Assembly: GCF_000969415.1 (NCBI RefSeq)
Contig: NZ_JZEX01000061.1
Location: forward strand, 1-64,000
Direction: 5' to 3'
Length of the DNA: 64,000 nt
From: Devosia geojensis
GTDB lineage: Bacteria; Pseudomonadota; Alphaproteobacteria; Rhizobiales; Devosiaceae
Below, one piece after another: positions 25,211 through 33,908 of this stretch. Below the pieces are notes generated by a model. The model ran no database searches. It was not told the origin of the DNA and was given only the letters and a program-made list of their open reading frames with translations. The position numbers and the translations under genes were made by a program. The stretch's first letter is position 1. Each line of letters begins with the position of its first letter.

Positions 25211-26437
25211 ATGACTGCGTCCTCCTTGGCGAACACCATCCATCACGGCCCCTGGCTGACGGCGCTCCTCAGCCTGCTGCTGGGTTTTGCCTCGATTTCG
25301 ACCGATCTCTACCTGCCGGCCCTGCCGACCATGAGCGTCGCCCTCGGCGCCGATCGAGGCACCCTCGAACTGACGGTATCGAGCTACCTCCTTGGGTTCA
25401 GCCTGGGCCAGTTGTTCTGGGGACCGGTCAGTGATCGCTACGGACGCAAGTTGCCGCTGCTCTGCGGCCTTGCCATCTTCATTGCCGGCGCGGCCGGGTG
25501 CGCTCTTTCCACCGGCGCATGGCGACTGGTCGGGTGGCGTGTCGTGCAGGCACTCGGCGCGAGCGCCGCCTTCGTCATCGGCCGCGCCATGGTGCGGGAC
25601 CTGTTCGACCGCAACGATGCGGCCCGGATGCTCTCGACCCTGATGATGATCATGGGGATCGCGCCCCTGCTCGGCCCCACGATCGGAGCGCAGATACTCG
25701 CGATCTCATCCTGGCAGTACATCTCCTGGTCGCTGGTCGGCATGAGGGCGGTGACGTTCGCCGCCGTCTGTCGGCTCGCGGAGCCCCTGCCTCCGGCACG
25801 GCGCGAACATGGGGCCTTGCTCGGCAAGTTCGCCACCTATCTGGAGCATCTGCGCAATCCGGCCCTGATGCTCTATGCGGGTATCCTCGGGTTTTCAGCG
25901 GCTGGCCTCTTCGCCTATGTCGCCGGCTCAGCGTTCGTATTCATCCAGTTCTACGGCCTGTCTGCCGAGGTCTATGGCCTCGTGTTTGCGTCCAGCATCG
26001 TCGGCATTATGCTGGCCAATGCCGTCAACAGACGCCTGTTGCCGCGCTATGGCAGCGACCGCCTCATGCTGGCCGGTGCGATCTGCGGCGGCGTTGCCGC
26101 CTTCTTCGTTGCGCTCCTTGCCTGGACGGGCTGGGGCGGGATGGCGGCGTTCCTCGTCGCGCTCTGGTTCTTCGTTGCCATGGGCGGGATGATCGGCGCC
26201 AACGCCGTCGCCGGCGGCCTGACGAGCGTCGTCAAGGGAACGGGCTCCGCCTCTGCCCTGCTGGGCTGTGCTCAGTATGGCGGCGGCATGATCGGCGCCG
26301 GCCTCGTCAGTGCCCTGTCGCAGGGCACGCCAGCGCCGCTGGGTCTCGTCGTGCTCATGTCGTCCCTGGCGGCCGGCGCATGCGCCATCGCAATCGCCCG
26401 CAGGCTGCTGGCCGAAGGGGCGACGGCGCCGACCTGA
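25211..26437 (+). CDS. MFS drug-resistance transporter, Bcr/CflA type
   Basis: Inner-membrane proton-driven exporter of 408 residues with twelve predicted helices. It starts LTALLSLLLGFASISTDLYL and carries the loop GPVSDRYGRKLPLL and the DLFDRNDAARMLS segment typical of the Bcr/CflA subfamily. The segment joining the two halves (around residue 180) is poorer in hydrophobic residues than usual. An upstream GTG in frame lacks support. The likely regulator is the divergent LysR gene. Substrate unknown. Confidence 0.88.
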   Translation: MTASSLANTIHHGPWLTALLSLLLGFASISTDLYLPALPTMSVALGADRGTLELTVSSYLLGFSLGQLFWGPVSDRYGRKLPLLCGLAIFIAGAAGCALSTGAWRLVGWRVVQALGASAAFVIGRAMVRDLFDRNDAARMLSTLMMIMGIAPLLGPTIGAQILAISSWQYISWSLVGMRAVTFAAVCRLAEPLPPARREHGALLGKFATYLEHLRNPALMLYAGILGFSAAGLFAYVAGSAFVFIQFYGLSAEVYGLVFASSIVGIMLANAVNRRLLPRYGSDRLMLAGAICGGVAAFFVALLAWTGWGGMAAFLVALWFFVAMGGMIGANAVAGGLTSVVKGTGSASALLGCAQYGGGMIGAGLVSALSQGTPAPLGLVVLMSSLAAGACAIAIARRLLAEGATAPT

Positions 26438-26484
26438 AACTCGTCCGCCTGCGGCGCTTGCGACGCGGGGCTCGAGCCGGTGCG

Positions 26485-27558
26485 TCACTCGCCGCCTGCC
26501 ACGTTCCGCTCCCAGTACCAGGCGACGTACATCGCCTTGCGGTCGTGGTTTCGATCCTTGAGAAAAGTCCGAATGGACCGGACGTCTTCTTTCTCGCAGG
26601 CCACCCAGACGAAGGCGTCCTTGTCCAGCAAGGCTATGGCCTTCTTCATCTCCTGCGCGAGCACGCCGGTGGCTCCGGGTGCATAGGACTTGCGGTGCAG
26701 CCAATGGACCTCGAGCGATCCGGCGGTCGGAAGCGGCTGCTCCTCGGCCGCGTCGAGCACCTCGATGACCGCCTTGAGGCGCGTGCCGGCCGGTACTTCC
26801 GCGGCGATGCGGGCTATGGCCGGCAGCGCGCTCTCGTCCCCGCCGAGAAAAATCGAGCGGGCCGCCGGCAGCCTGCCGCTGCCGGGGCCCAGCAGTGCCG
26901 ACCGGGTTCCGGGTTCCGCATCGCGGGCGAAATCGGCGCCCGGCGTGCCGATGCCAGGTTCGGGATGCTGGAAGAAATCGATCCAGAGTTCGCCGCGCTC
27001 CACGTCGACCGCGCGAATGGTGTAGACGCGCACGAGCAACGCGTCCTCGCCCTGCGGCCAGTTGATCCGGCCATCCTCGCGATAGGCCGGCCAGACCGGC
27101 TCTCTTCCTCTCGGCGGAACGAGAAGGCGCACATGCATGTCGGCGCCGATGAACGGCGTGACGTCGGCGCAGGCGAACCTCACCCGCCGCATATGCGGGG
27201 TCACGTCCTCGGCCGATACGACCGTCACGTGATGCAGGTTCGGCAGCGGCCTCGCCATGGGGGAGTCGAACCAGTTCAGTTCCAGGCGATCGTTGCCGGC
27301 GAAATAGAAGAGGTGTTCGGCAAGGACCGTGCGGGCCATCTGAAGCGCCTCATCGGACGGTCCGACGAGGTCGAGCAGGAGTTTGCCATCGTCGGCGCGA
27401 ATGCTGGCAATGCCGATTGGACTTTTGAGGAGCGCCGTGTTTCCGCTGCGCACGACTTCGGCGTGCTCCACGAAGTGTTCGCAGATCTCGTCGAGCATCG
27501 TTTCCGCATCGGCCGGTAGCGCGATGCCCGAGAGCCTGAATTCCCGATCGGCAATCAT
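26485..27558 (-). CDS. Siderophore-interacting protein (ferric-siderophore reductase) with N-terminal DUF2218-like domain
   Basis: Cytoplasmic flavoprotein of 357 residues. The first ~95 residues look like a DUF2218-type domain (CEHFVEHAEVVRSG, LVGPSDEALQMARTVLAEHL). Residues ~105-350 form a ViuB-like reductase with FAD segment VRVYTIRAVD, NAD-region LFLGGDE-like FLGGDESALPAIARI and C-terminal AYWYWERNVAGGE-like tail. It would release iron from an imported ferric siderophore by reduction. It is the last gene of the siderophore importer operon, overlapping the ATPase stop by 4 bp. Confidence 0.88.
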   Translation of the reverse strand: MIADREFRLSGIALPADAETMLDEICEHFVEHAEVVRSGNTALLKSPIGIASIRADDGKLLLDLVGPSDEALQMARTVLAEHLFYFAGNDRLELNWFDSPMARPLPNLHHVTVVSAEDVTPHMRRVRFACADVTPFIGADMHVRLLVPPRGREPVWPAYREDGRINWPQGEDALLVRVYTIRAVDVERGELWIDFFQHPEPGIGTPGADFARDAEPGTRSALLGPGSGRLPAARSIFLGGDESALPAIARIAAEVPAGTRLKAVIEVLDAAEEQPLPTAGSLEVHWLHRKSYAPGATGVLAQEMKKAIALLDKDAFVWVACEKEDVRSIRTFLKDRNHDRKAMYVAWYWERNVAGGE

Positions 27559-28394
27559 GGGCAGGTCTCCTCTACGGCGGATTTATCGACGTTCGCGTCC
27601 AGAATCCGGTGCCTGCCGAGAGGGATCATGATCGGCCGGCCCGAGGTCGGATCGGTGATGACCCGGCTCTCCACGCCGAAGACCTGCCGGATGGTGTCGC
27701 TGGTCAGCACGTCCTGAGGTCTGCCGGCGGCATGAACCCGGCCATCGGCGACGGCCACGAGATGATCGGCGTAGCGCGCCGCCAGATTGAGATCGTGCAG
27801 CACCATGACGATGGTGGTTCGGCGGGAGTGGTTGAGATCCACCAGCAGGTCGAGCACCTCGACCTGGTGGCGCACGTCGAGAAATGTGGTGGGCTCGTCG
27901 AGCAGCAGTATCCCGGTCTGCTGCGCCAGCGCCATGGCGATCCATACCCGCTGGCGCTGGCCGCCAGAAAGCTCGTCGATCGGCCGTTCGGCAAGTTCGG
28001 TGATCCGCGTGGCGGCGAGCGCGCCTTCCACGGCTTCGTCATCCTTTCGCGTCCAGCGCGAAAACAGGTTCTGGTGCGGATGCCTGCCGCGGCTTACGAG
28101 ATCGGCGACGGTCATGCCTTCCGGCGCGATCGGCGACTGGGGCAGCAACCCGAGGACCTGCGCCAGTTGCCGGGGCGGCGTGCGGTGGATCGACTTGCCG
28201 TCGAGAAGCACCTGTCCGCGTTGCGGCGCCAGCAGCCTGGACATGGCCCGCAGGAGCGTCGACTTCCCGCAGGCGTTGGCGCCGACGATGACGGTGATCC
28301 TGCCGGGTGGAATGACGAGGTCGAGGTCGCGCAGCACATCGGCCTCGTCGTAGCGGGCCCACAGCTTTTCGACGGCGAGGGATCGTGCGCTCAT
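27555..28394 (-). CDS. Ferric-siderophore ABC importer ATPase (FecE/FepC type)
   Basis: Cytoplasmic ATPase of 279 residues with Walker A GANACGKST (38-46), signature LSGGQRQRVWIAMAL, Walker B ILLLDEPTTFLD and the LHDLNLAARYADH switch region that marks iron-siderophore and B12 importers. It overlaps the permease gene upstream (stop 28391) and the reductase downstream, each by 4 bp. The LLPQSPIAPEGMTV Q-loop region matches FepC-type subunits. Confidence 0.93.
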   Translation of the reverse strand: MSARSLAVEKLWARYDEADVLRDLDLVIPPGRITVIVGANACGKSTLLRAMSRLLAPQRGQVLLDGKSIHRTPPRQLAQVLGLLPQSPIAPEGMTVADLVSRGRHPHQNLFSRWTRKDDEAVEGALAATRITELAERPIDELSGGQRQRVWIAMALAQQTGILLLDEPTTFLDVRHQVEVLDLLVDLNHSRRTTIVMVLHDLNLAARYADHLVAVADGRVHAAGRPQDVLTSDTIRQVFGVESRVITDPTSGRPIMIPLGRHRILDANVDKSAVEETCP

Positions 28395-29431
28395 AGCGAG
28401 CCTCCCGAGCGGTTGACGCGAACGAGGAGATAGATGAGGAAAGGCGCACCCAGTGCACCGGTCACCACGCCCACGGGATAGCGGATGGGCAGGAGGAACT
28501 GACCGACATAGTCGCCTGCCAATACGAGCAGGGCGCCGACGAGCGCCGAAGGGATGAGCAACGATCCGCGGGTGCCGGCGATCCGCGCGGCGATCGGCCC
28601 TGACAGGAATGCGACGAAGGCGATCGGTCCGGTGACCGCGGTCGCGGTGGCGATCAGGCCGACTGCCGAAACGATGATGACGAGGCGGGTCAGCGAAACG
28701 CGCACGCCGAGGGCGGCGGCCGTATCGTCTCCCAGCCGCAGCGCCATCAGGTTGCGTGCGCACCCGAGCAGCAATCCGCCGAAGACCAGCAACGCGGCCA
28801 GAAGCGGCATCGCCTGATCGAGCCGCGCGCCGTTGACGCTGCCGGTCAGCCACCGCAGCACCTCCTGGAGCGTCCATTCCGGAGCCTGGGTGAGGATGTA
28901 GGCCACGAGGCTTTCCAGCATGGCCGAAACGCCGATGCCGACGAGGATGAGCCGCGTTCCCGCGACGCCGTTGCGGAACGAGAGGCCATAGACCGACAAG
29001 GCGACCGCGAGCCCCGCGAGGACCGCGACCACGGAAACGGCGGGGCCCTTCATCGAAAGCACCACGATGGCAAAGACGGCGGCCGCGCTCGCGCCCGAGC
29101 TCACCCCGACGATATCCGGGCTGGCGAGCGGATTGCGCAGCATGGTCTGGAAGGCGACGCCCGCCATGCCGAAGCTCAGCCCCGCCAGAACCGAGAGCAC
29201 CGCCCGCGGCAGGCGCAACTGACCCACGGTAAAGCCGGCTCCCTGCACCTCCTCGCCCAGAAGAACGCGGAGGACCTCGCCCGGTGGCGTATAGGATTGC
29301 CCGAGCGAGAGCGTCAGCGCGAACACGCCCGCCAGCAGCGCCGCGAGGACCGCGACGAGCGCGCCGCGCCGCAGTGTCAGGCGGCGGCGATCTTCAGCAA
29401 GGGAAAAGCGATCAAGGGGCAACGTCGTCAC
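28391..29431 (-). CDS. Ferric-siderophore ABC permease (FecCD family), second subunit
   Basis: Inner-membrane permease of 346 residues with about ten helices and family motifs RLPRAVLSVLAGLSFGMAG, NPLASPDIVGVSSGA and a terminal GALGAPFLIYLLVR. The GTG at 29431 was chosen because it overlaps the preceding gene's stop (GTGA), as elsewhere in this operon. It forms a heterodimer with the permease encoded just upstream, which it resembles throughout. One unusual point is the FVAFLSGPIAARI segment, where the family commonly has GLxxPH. Confidence 0.92.
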   Translation of the reverse strand: MTTLPLDRFSLAEDRRRLTLRRGALVAVLAALLAGVFALTLSLGQSYTPPGEVLRVLLGEEVQGAGFTVGQLRLPRAVLSVLAGLSFGMAGVAFQTMLRNPLASPDIVGVSSGASAAAVFAIVVLSMKGPAVSVVAVLAGLAVALSVYGLSFRNGVAGTRLILVGIGVSAMLESLVAYILTQAPEWTLQEVLRWLTGSVNGARLDQAMPLLAALLVFGGLLLGCARNLMALRLGDDTAAALGVRVSLTRLVIIVSAVGLIATATAVTGPIAFVAFLSGPIAARIAGTRGSLLIPSALVGALLVLAGDYVGQFLLPIRYPVGVVTGALGAPFLIYLLVRVNRSGGSL

Positions 29432-30435
29432 AGTTGGCGGATCCGTTGCTGGCGAACGATCCAGATGAAGAACGGGGCGCCGACGAACGCGGTGACGATG
29501 CCGACGTCGAGTTCTGCGGGCCGCGCGATGATGCGCCCGAGGATATCGGCGAGCAGCAGCAGGCACGCGCCACCCAGGGCCGAGATCGGCAACAGCCAGC
29601 GGTGATCGAGACCTACCAGCAGGCGGCAGAGGTGCGGCACGATCAGGCCGACGAAACCGATCGGACCACACGCCGCCGTGGCCGCGCCGCAGAGGAGTAT
29701 GGTGCCGAGGGCGGCGAATGCGCGGGCGACCGGGACGCGCTCGCCGAGCCCGGCAGCCATATCGTCCCCCAGGGCCAGCGAGTTGAGCTGCCTGGCCGAC
29801 AGCAGGCTGATGGCAAGACCGACCGCCATGAACGGCAGGACCGGCAGGATCCGGTCGTAGGAAGCCCCGCCGACGCCGCCGATCTGCCATGAGCGAATGC
29901 CACCGGCGATATCGTTTCGCGGCAGCACCACGGCGATGATCAGCGAGGCGAGGGCGATGGATGTCGCGGTGCCTGCGAGCGCAAGCTTGAGCGGCGTCGC
30001 CCCGTCCCGTCCCACCGAGCCCAGCGCATAGACGAGGACTGCCGAGCACCCCGCACCGGCGACGGCCGACCAGACATAGGCTTCGGTCGAAACGATATTG
30101 AACCAGGCGACGCCAACGACGACGGCCAACGCCGCGCCCGTGTTGACGCCGAGGATTCCCGGGTCGGCGAGCGGATTGCGCGTCACGCCCTGCATCACCG
30201 CTCCGGCGAGGCCCAGCGCGCTCCCTGCGATGACCGCCAGCAGCGTTCTCGGTACTCTCAGCGCTACGGCCGCCTCACCGATGGTGTCGTTATGCCCGGC
30301 AAGGCCGGCGACGATCTCACTCCAGGAGACGTCGCGGGACCCGATCGTGACCGAGAGCGCGCAGAGCCCCGCCAAGGCGGCGAGGAGCGAGAAGAGTGCC
30401 AGGCTTCTGATCGGCAGGGGAGCGCGAACGCTCAT
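29428..30435 (-). CDS. Ferric-siderophore ABC permease (FecCD family), first subunit
   Basis: Inner-membrane permease of 335 residues. It has the family motifs LRVPRTLLAVIAGSALGLAG, NPLADPGILGVNTGAAL, the conserved GFVGLIVPHLCRLLVG loop and a C-terminal FVGAPFFIWIVR. It starts within the stop of the binding-protein gene and ends within the start of the second permease, so the five genes 31427 to 26485 form one coupled operon. Confidence 0.93.
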   Translation of the reverse strand: MSVRAPLPIRSLALFSLLAALAGLCALSVTIGSRDVSWSEIVAGLAGHNDTIGEAAVALRVPRTLLAVIAGSALGLAGAVMQGVTRNPLADPGILGVNTGAALAVVVGVAWFNIVSTEAYVWSAVAGAGCSAVLVYALGSVGRDGATPLKLALAGTATSIALASLIIAVVLPRNDIAGGIRSWQIGGVGGASYDRILPVLPFMAVGLAISLLSARQLNSLALGDDMAAGLGERVPVARAFAALGTILLCGAATAACGPIGFVGLIVPHLCRLLVGLDHRWLLPISALGGACLLLLADILGRIIARPAELDVGIVTAFVGAPFFIWIVRQQRIRQL

Positions 30436-31427
30436 TCGGATTTCCGGGCCGCTTCGGCGAGCATGGCGGTGTACTCGTCGAGGACATAGGGGATCGCCAG
30501 CGGCGTGGGGTTGGCGGCGGTGCCGACCGGATTGCGGCCCAGAAGGACAAACGATCCGTTGGCCACCGCCGGCACCTTCGACAGGAGCACGTTGGCGAGG
30601 ATCGACGTCAGCAAATGCTGGTCGCCATAGGTGACGACGATGTCCACGTCTTCGAAGACATCGACGCGCTCCGTGCTGACGGAGCCGGAGAACTTGCCGG
30701 GCTCGGTCGCCGCGACGACGCTGGCCGGGGACGCGAGGCCGAGATCCTCGAAGAACTTAACGCGGGTGTCGTTGGTGGTGTAGAAGTTGACCGTGCCCAG
30801 ATCCATGGGGTTGAGGTGCGTGACGAACATGGCCGATTTGCCCTGCAACTCGGGGTATCGGGCCACCGCGCCGGCGATCTGCGCCTCGATATCGGCGATC
30901 AGCGCCTGGCCTTCGCCCGCCATGCCGAGGCCCGCACTGTTGAGCCGGATCATCTGGCGCCAGTCCGTCGACCAGGGATGGTCGGGATAGGCCACGACCG
31001 GAGCGATCTGGCTGAGCGTCTCGTATTCGGCCTGGCTGAGCCCGGAATAGGCTGCAAGGATCACGTCCGGCCGGGTTGCGGCGACCGCTTCGAAGTCGAT
31101 GCCGTCGCCCTCGTCGAAGAGCGCCGGCGCGTCGGCTCCCAGCTCGGCCAGTTTCTCGACGACCCATGGGAGCAGGCCGTCCCCGTCGTCGTCGCCGAAA
31201 TTGGCCCGGGCGAAGCCGACCGGCACGACGCCGAGCGCGAGCGGCACTTCATGATTGGCCCAGGCGACGGTCGCGACGCGTTCCGGTTTCTGCGCGATGA
31301 CGGTGGTGCCGAAGGCGTGCTCGATGGTGAGGGGGTAGGGCGTTTCCTGCGCGCCAGCACCGTTGAACACACCAAGAAACGCGCAGGCCGCAATGAGCGC
31401 GACCGCGGAACGAGCGAACCGCAGCAT
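30432..31427 (-). CDS. Ferric-siderophore periplasmic binding protein
   Basis: Periplasmic protein of 331 residues with signal peptide (ALIAACAFLGVFNGAGA) and the FecB/FepB fold: YPLTIEHAFGTTVIAQKPERV near the mature start, RPDVILAAYSGLSQAEYE in the middle and an EDVDIVVTYGDQ segment. No lipobox cysteine is evident. It is the first gene of the importer operon. The intergenic region to the divergent TonB receptor carries an inverted repeat that may be the control site. Confidence 0.9.
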   Translation of the reverse strand: MLRFARSAVALIAACAFLGVFNGAGAQETPYPLTIEHAFGTTVIAQKPERVATVAWANHEVPLALGVVPVGFARANFGDDDGDGLLPWVVEKLAELGADAPALFDEGDGIDFEAVAATRPDVILAAYSGLSQAEYETLSQIAPVVAYPDHPWSTDWRQMIRLNSAGLGMAGEGQALIADIEAQIAGAVARYPELQGKSAMFVTHLNPMDLGTVNFYTTNDTRVKFFEDLGLASPASVVAATEPGKFSGSVSTERVDVFEDVDIVVTYGDQHLLTSILANVLLSKVPAVANGSFVLLGRNPVGTAANPTPLAIPYVLDEYTAMLAEAARKSE

Positions 31428-31647
31428 GGGTCAGACCTCCTGACGACGAAAAGTCGACTCTGCGTCTCAGCTTTGTTTGTCCGCGTCAACAGCCGCAAAC
31501 GCGCCCGAAGCGTCAAACCCTGAAATTTCCATGGATTCCTACAAAGCCGGTGGAATCTACAATACTGGAGTGAATGGCTCAAGTTAATGAGCCGTCAGAG
31601 GCCGGCAGGCGGTAAGGTCGTTGCCGGACCACGGATCAGTTTTGGAT
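31428..31647. promoter_or_regulatory. Divergent control region of siderophore uptake genes
   Basis: The 220-bp gap between the importer operon and the TonB-receptor gene holds no gene. Its main feature is the inverted repeat GGCTCA-N6-TGAGCC at 31576-31593. No clear Fur box or Irr-type ICE motif could be recognised by eye, although iron control is expected. Confidence 0.45.
31576..31593. promoter_or_regulatory. Inverted repeat, candidate operator of TonB receptor
   Basis: GGCTCA (31576-31581) and TGAGCC (31588-31593) are perfect complements separated by AGTTAA. The site is about 55 bp before the chosen receptor start. It could bind the AraC-family regulator encoded past the receptor gene or an iron regulator, or form an mRNA hairpin. 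Confidence 0.35.
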
Positions 31648-33759
31648 ATGGATATGGATAGGAAGACAAACGGAAGAGGGCGCAGCCGTTCCAGGGGGAT
31701 CGCAGTGCTGTTAAGCTGCACGGCCCTCGTCGGACTGACGCCGGGAATTGCGCTCGGGCAGAGCGCCGGCGATCAATTGTCGCCCACCGTCCTTCCCGAG
31801 CTCACGATCTATGGTCTCGACGACGACCTCAACACCATCGTGGTCCGCCGGACCACGGGCGGCGGCAAGATGGCGACGGATATCCTCGACACCCCCGCCT
31901 CGATTTCTGTGATCACCGCCAAGGAATTCCAGACTCGCGGCGTCCAGACCACCGAGGAAGCCCTTCAATACACTGCCGGTGTGACTACGGACTTCTACGG
32001 GTCCGACGATCGCTTCGATTTCTTCAAGATTCGCGGCCTCGATGCCCACATCTACCGGGATGGCCTGTCCGTCGGAGACCCGTTCGGCGGCATACGCGAG
32101 GAGCCTTATGCGTTCGAGCGTGTCGAGGTGCTCAAGGGCGCCAATTCCTCCGCGTTCGGGGTTTCCGATCCGGGCGGTTCGGTCAACTACGTCACCAAGA
32201 CGCCGAAGAGCGAGCGGTTCGGCGAGGCCTATATCACCGGCGGGTCGTTCTATCGCGCCGAGCTCGGATTCGATTTCGGCGACAATCTCACGGTGGACGA
32301 CACGCTTTCCTATCGCTTCGCCGGCAAATTCAGGAATGCCGACGGCGAGTATGACTACTCGCGCGACGATGAGCGGTTCTTCCTCGCCGGCCTCACCTGG
32401 CGGCCGACCGACGCGACCAATCTGACGGTGGTCTACGATCATCTGACCAGGGATGGCGTGCCCGGCAGCGGCGGCCATCCGGTCGGAACGGATTTCGACA
32501 GGAACCGCTTCTTCGGCGAGCCCGACTACAACTATCGCGGCGTCGATCGGGATACGCTGAGCGTAATGTTCGACCACGATTTCGGCTCGGGCCTGAGCTT
32601 TGCGTCCAACGCGCGCTACAGCAATTCCTCCAGCGACTTCGGCTATGCCTATATCGCGAGGACGCCGACCGATGGCACGACCGTGGCCGGGCGTGACTTC
32701 TTCGGCAACGAGTCAACGAACGAGAACTTCGTCATCGACGGGCGGCTGCAGTACGACGCGAGCTGGGGCGTCGTCGACAGCCGCACCCTCGTCGGGCTCG
32801 AGCACAACACGGCCCAGTCGACCAACAAGACGTTCTGGGGCCCCGCGCCTGGCATCGACTGGACGAACCCGGTCTATTCGGGCGCTCCCGCCTCCGTTCC
32901 CCTCATCGGGAGCACCGCGAGCGACAACAAGGTCAACTCGGTCTTCGTGCAGCAGGACCTGACATACGACCGGCTGACCGCCTCGGTCGGGCTGCGCAAC
33001 GACTGGATGGACCTCAGCCAGACGAACAACTTTACCGGCGTGACCACCGAAGCGGATCTGAGCGAGCTCACCAGGCGCGCGTCGCTGACCTACAAGGTCA
33101 CCGACCAGATCTCCACCTATGTGAGCTACGGAGAATCGGCCGTTCCGGCCTCGCTCACCGTCGAGCCCGAGCGCGGTCACCAGTGGGAGGTCGGCGTCAA
33201 ATACCAGCCCGACCAGTTCCCGGGTCTCTTCAGCGCCGCCGTCTACGACCTGACTAAGAACAACATCACCCGCACCAATCCCGCTACGCTCATGCCCGAG
33301 ACCATCGGGGAGGTGCGGGTGCGCGGCCTCGATCTCGAGGCCAAGATGCAGGTGCTGGAAAACGTCAACCTGACGGCCGCCTATTCCTACATGATGTCCG
33401 AGATCATGGAGAACGGCACAGCCGGCAACGTGGGCAACGAGCTCTCGTTCGTGCCCAATCACCTGGCGGCGCTCTGGGTGGATTATACCCTGCCGGGCAA
33501 CGGCTTCATCGGCGACATGACCTTCGGCCTCGGCGCGCGTTACTCGGGCGCCTATTTCTTCAACGATGCCAATACACAGTCGACCGGCAGCAGCATCGTC
33601 TTCGACGCTGCGTTCAACTACGAGGTCCAGGAGAACACCACGCTCCAGCTCAACGTCAGCAACATCTTCGACGAGAAGCACGTCGCCTATGGCGGTTTCG
33701 GTGCGGATTTCTACAATCCCGGCCGTACCGTCACCGCGACCCTGCGCCATACGTGGTGA
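31648..33759 (+). CDS. TonB-dependent siderophore receptor
   Basis: Outer-membrane receptor of about 703 residues. After the signal peptide (GIAVLLSCTALVGLTPGIAL) comes a plug domain with DTPASISVITAKEFQTRG, the SDDRFDFFKIRGLD segment and VEVLKGANSSAFGVSDPGG, then a 22-strand barrel ending in the aromatic TLRHTW. The gene is divergent from the ABC importer and convergent with an AraC regulator. There is no N-terminal signalling domain of the FecA type, so no sigma-factor surface signalling is expected. The exact start is uncertain: ATGs at 31648 and 31654 and a TTG at 31621 share the frame. Confidence 0.93.
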   Translation: MDMDRKTNGRGRSRSRGIAVLLSCTALVGLTPGIALGQSAGDQLSPTVLPELTIYGLDDDLNTIVVRRTTGGGKMATDILDTPASISVITAKEFQTRGVQTTEEALQYTAGVTTDFYGSDDRFDFFKIRGLDAHIYRDGLSVGDPFGGIREEPYAFERVEVLKGANSSAFGVSDPGGSVNYVTKTPKSERFGEAYITGGSFYRAELGFDFGDNLTVDDTLSYRFAGKFRNADGEYDYSRDDERFFLAGLTWRPTDATNLTVVYDHLTRDGVPGSGGHPVGTDFDRNRFFGEPDYNYRGVDRDTLSVMFDHDFGSGLSFASNARYSNSSSDFGYAYIARTPTDGTTVAGRDFFGNESTNENFVIDGRLQYDASWGVVDSRTLVGLEHNTAQSTNKTFWGPAPGIDWTNPVYSGAPASVPLIGSTASDNKVNSVFVQQDLTYDRLTASVGLRNDWMDLSQTNNFTGVTTEADLSELTRRASLTYKVTDQISTYVSYGESAVPASLTVEPERGHQWEVGVKYQPDQFPGLFSAAVYDLTKNNITRTNPATLMPETIGEVRVRGLDLEAKMQVLENVNLTAAYSYMMSEIMENGTAGNVGNELSFVPNHLAALWVDYTLPGNGFIGDMTFGLGARYSGAYFFNDANTQSTGSSIVFDAAFNYEVQENTTLQLNVSNIFDEKHVAYGGFGADFYNPGRTVTATLRHTW

Positions 33760-33876
33760 GGGGGCATGTCCCATCCGCGGTGACGCGGGTGGGACGTCAT
33801 GCCCTTGGGGGCCGTTCACCGTTTATTTGAAGCGCTGGACGATCTCTAACCCTTTCTTTTGTCTCGTTTCCGAATC

Positions 33877-33899
33877 GGAAAAGTGGTGTCCACTTTTCC
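33877..33899. repeat. Palindromic repeat / convergent terminator
   Basis: GGAAAAGTGG (33877-33886), TGT and CCACTTTTCC (33890-33899) form a perfect 10-bp hairpin between two convergent genes. Hairpins of this GGAAAAGTGG-CCACTTTTCC type preceded by CGAATC are a familiar dispersed repeat in Hyphomicrobiales. The location suits a bidirectional terminator. Confidence 0.65.
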
Positions 33900-33908
33900 T
33901 GGAACGCC

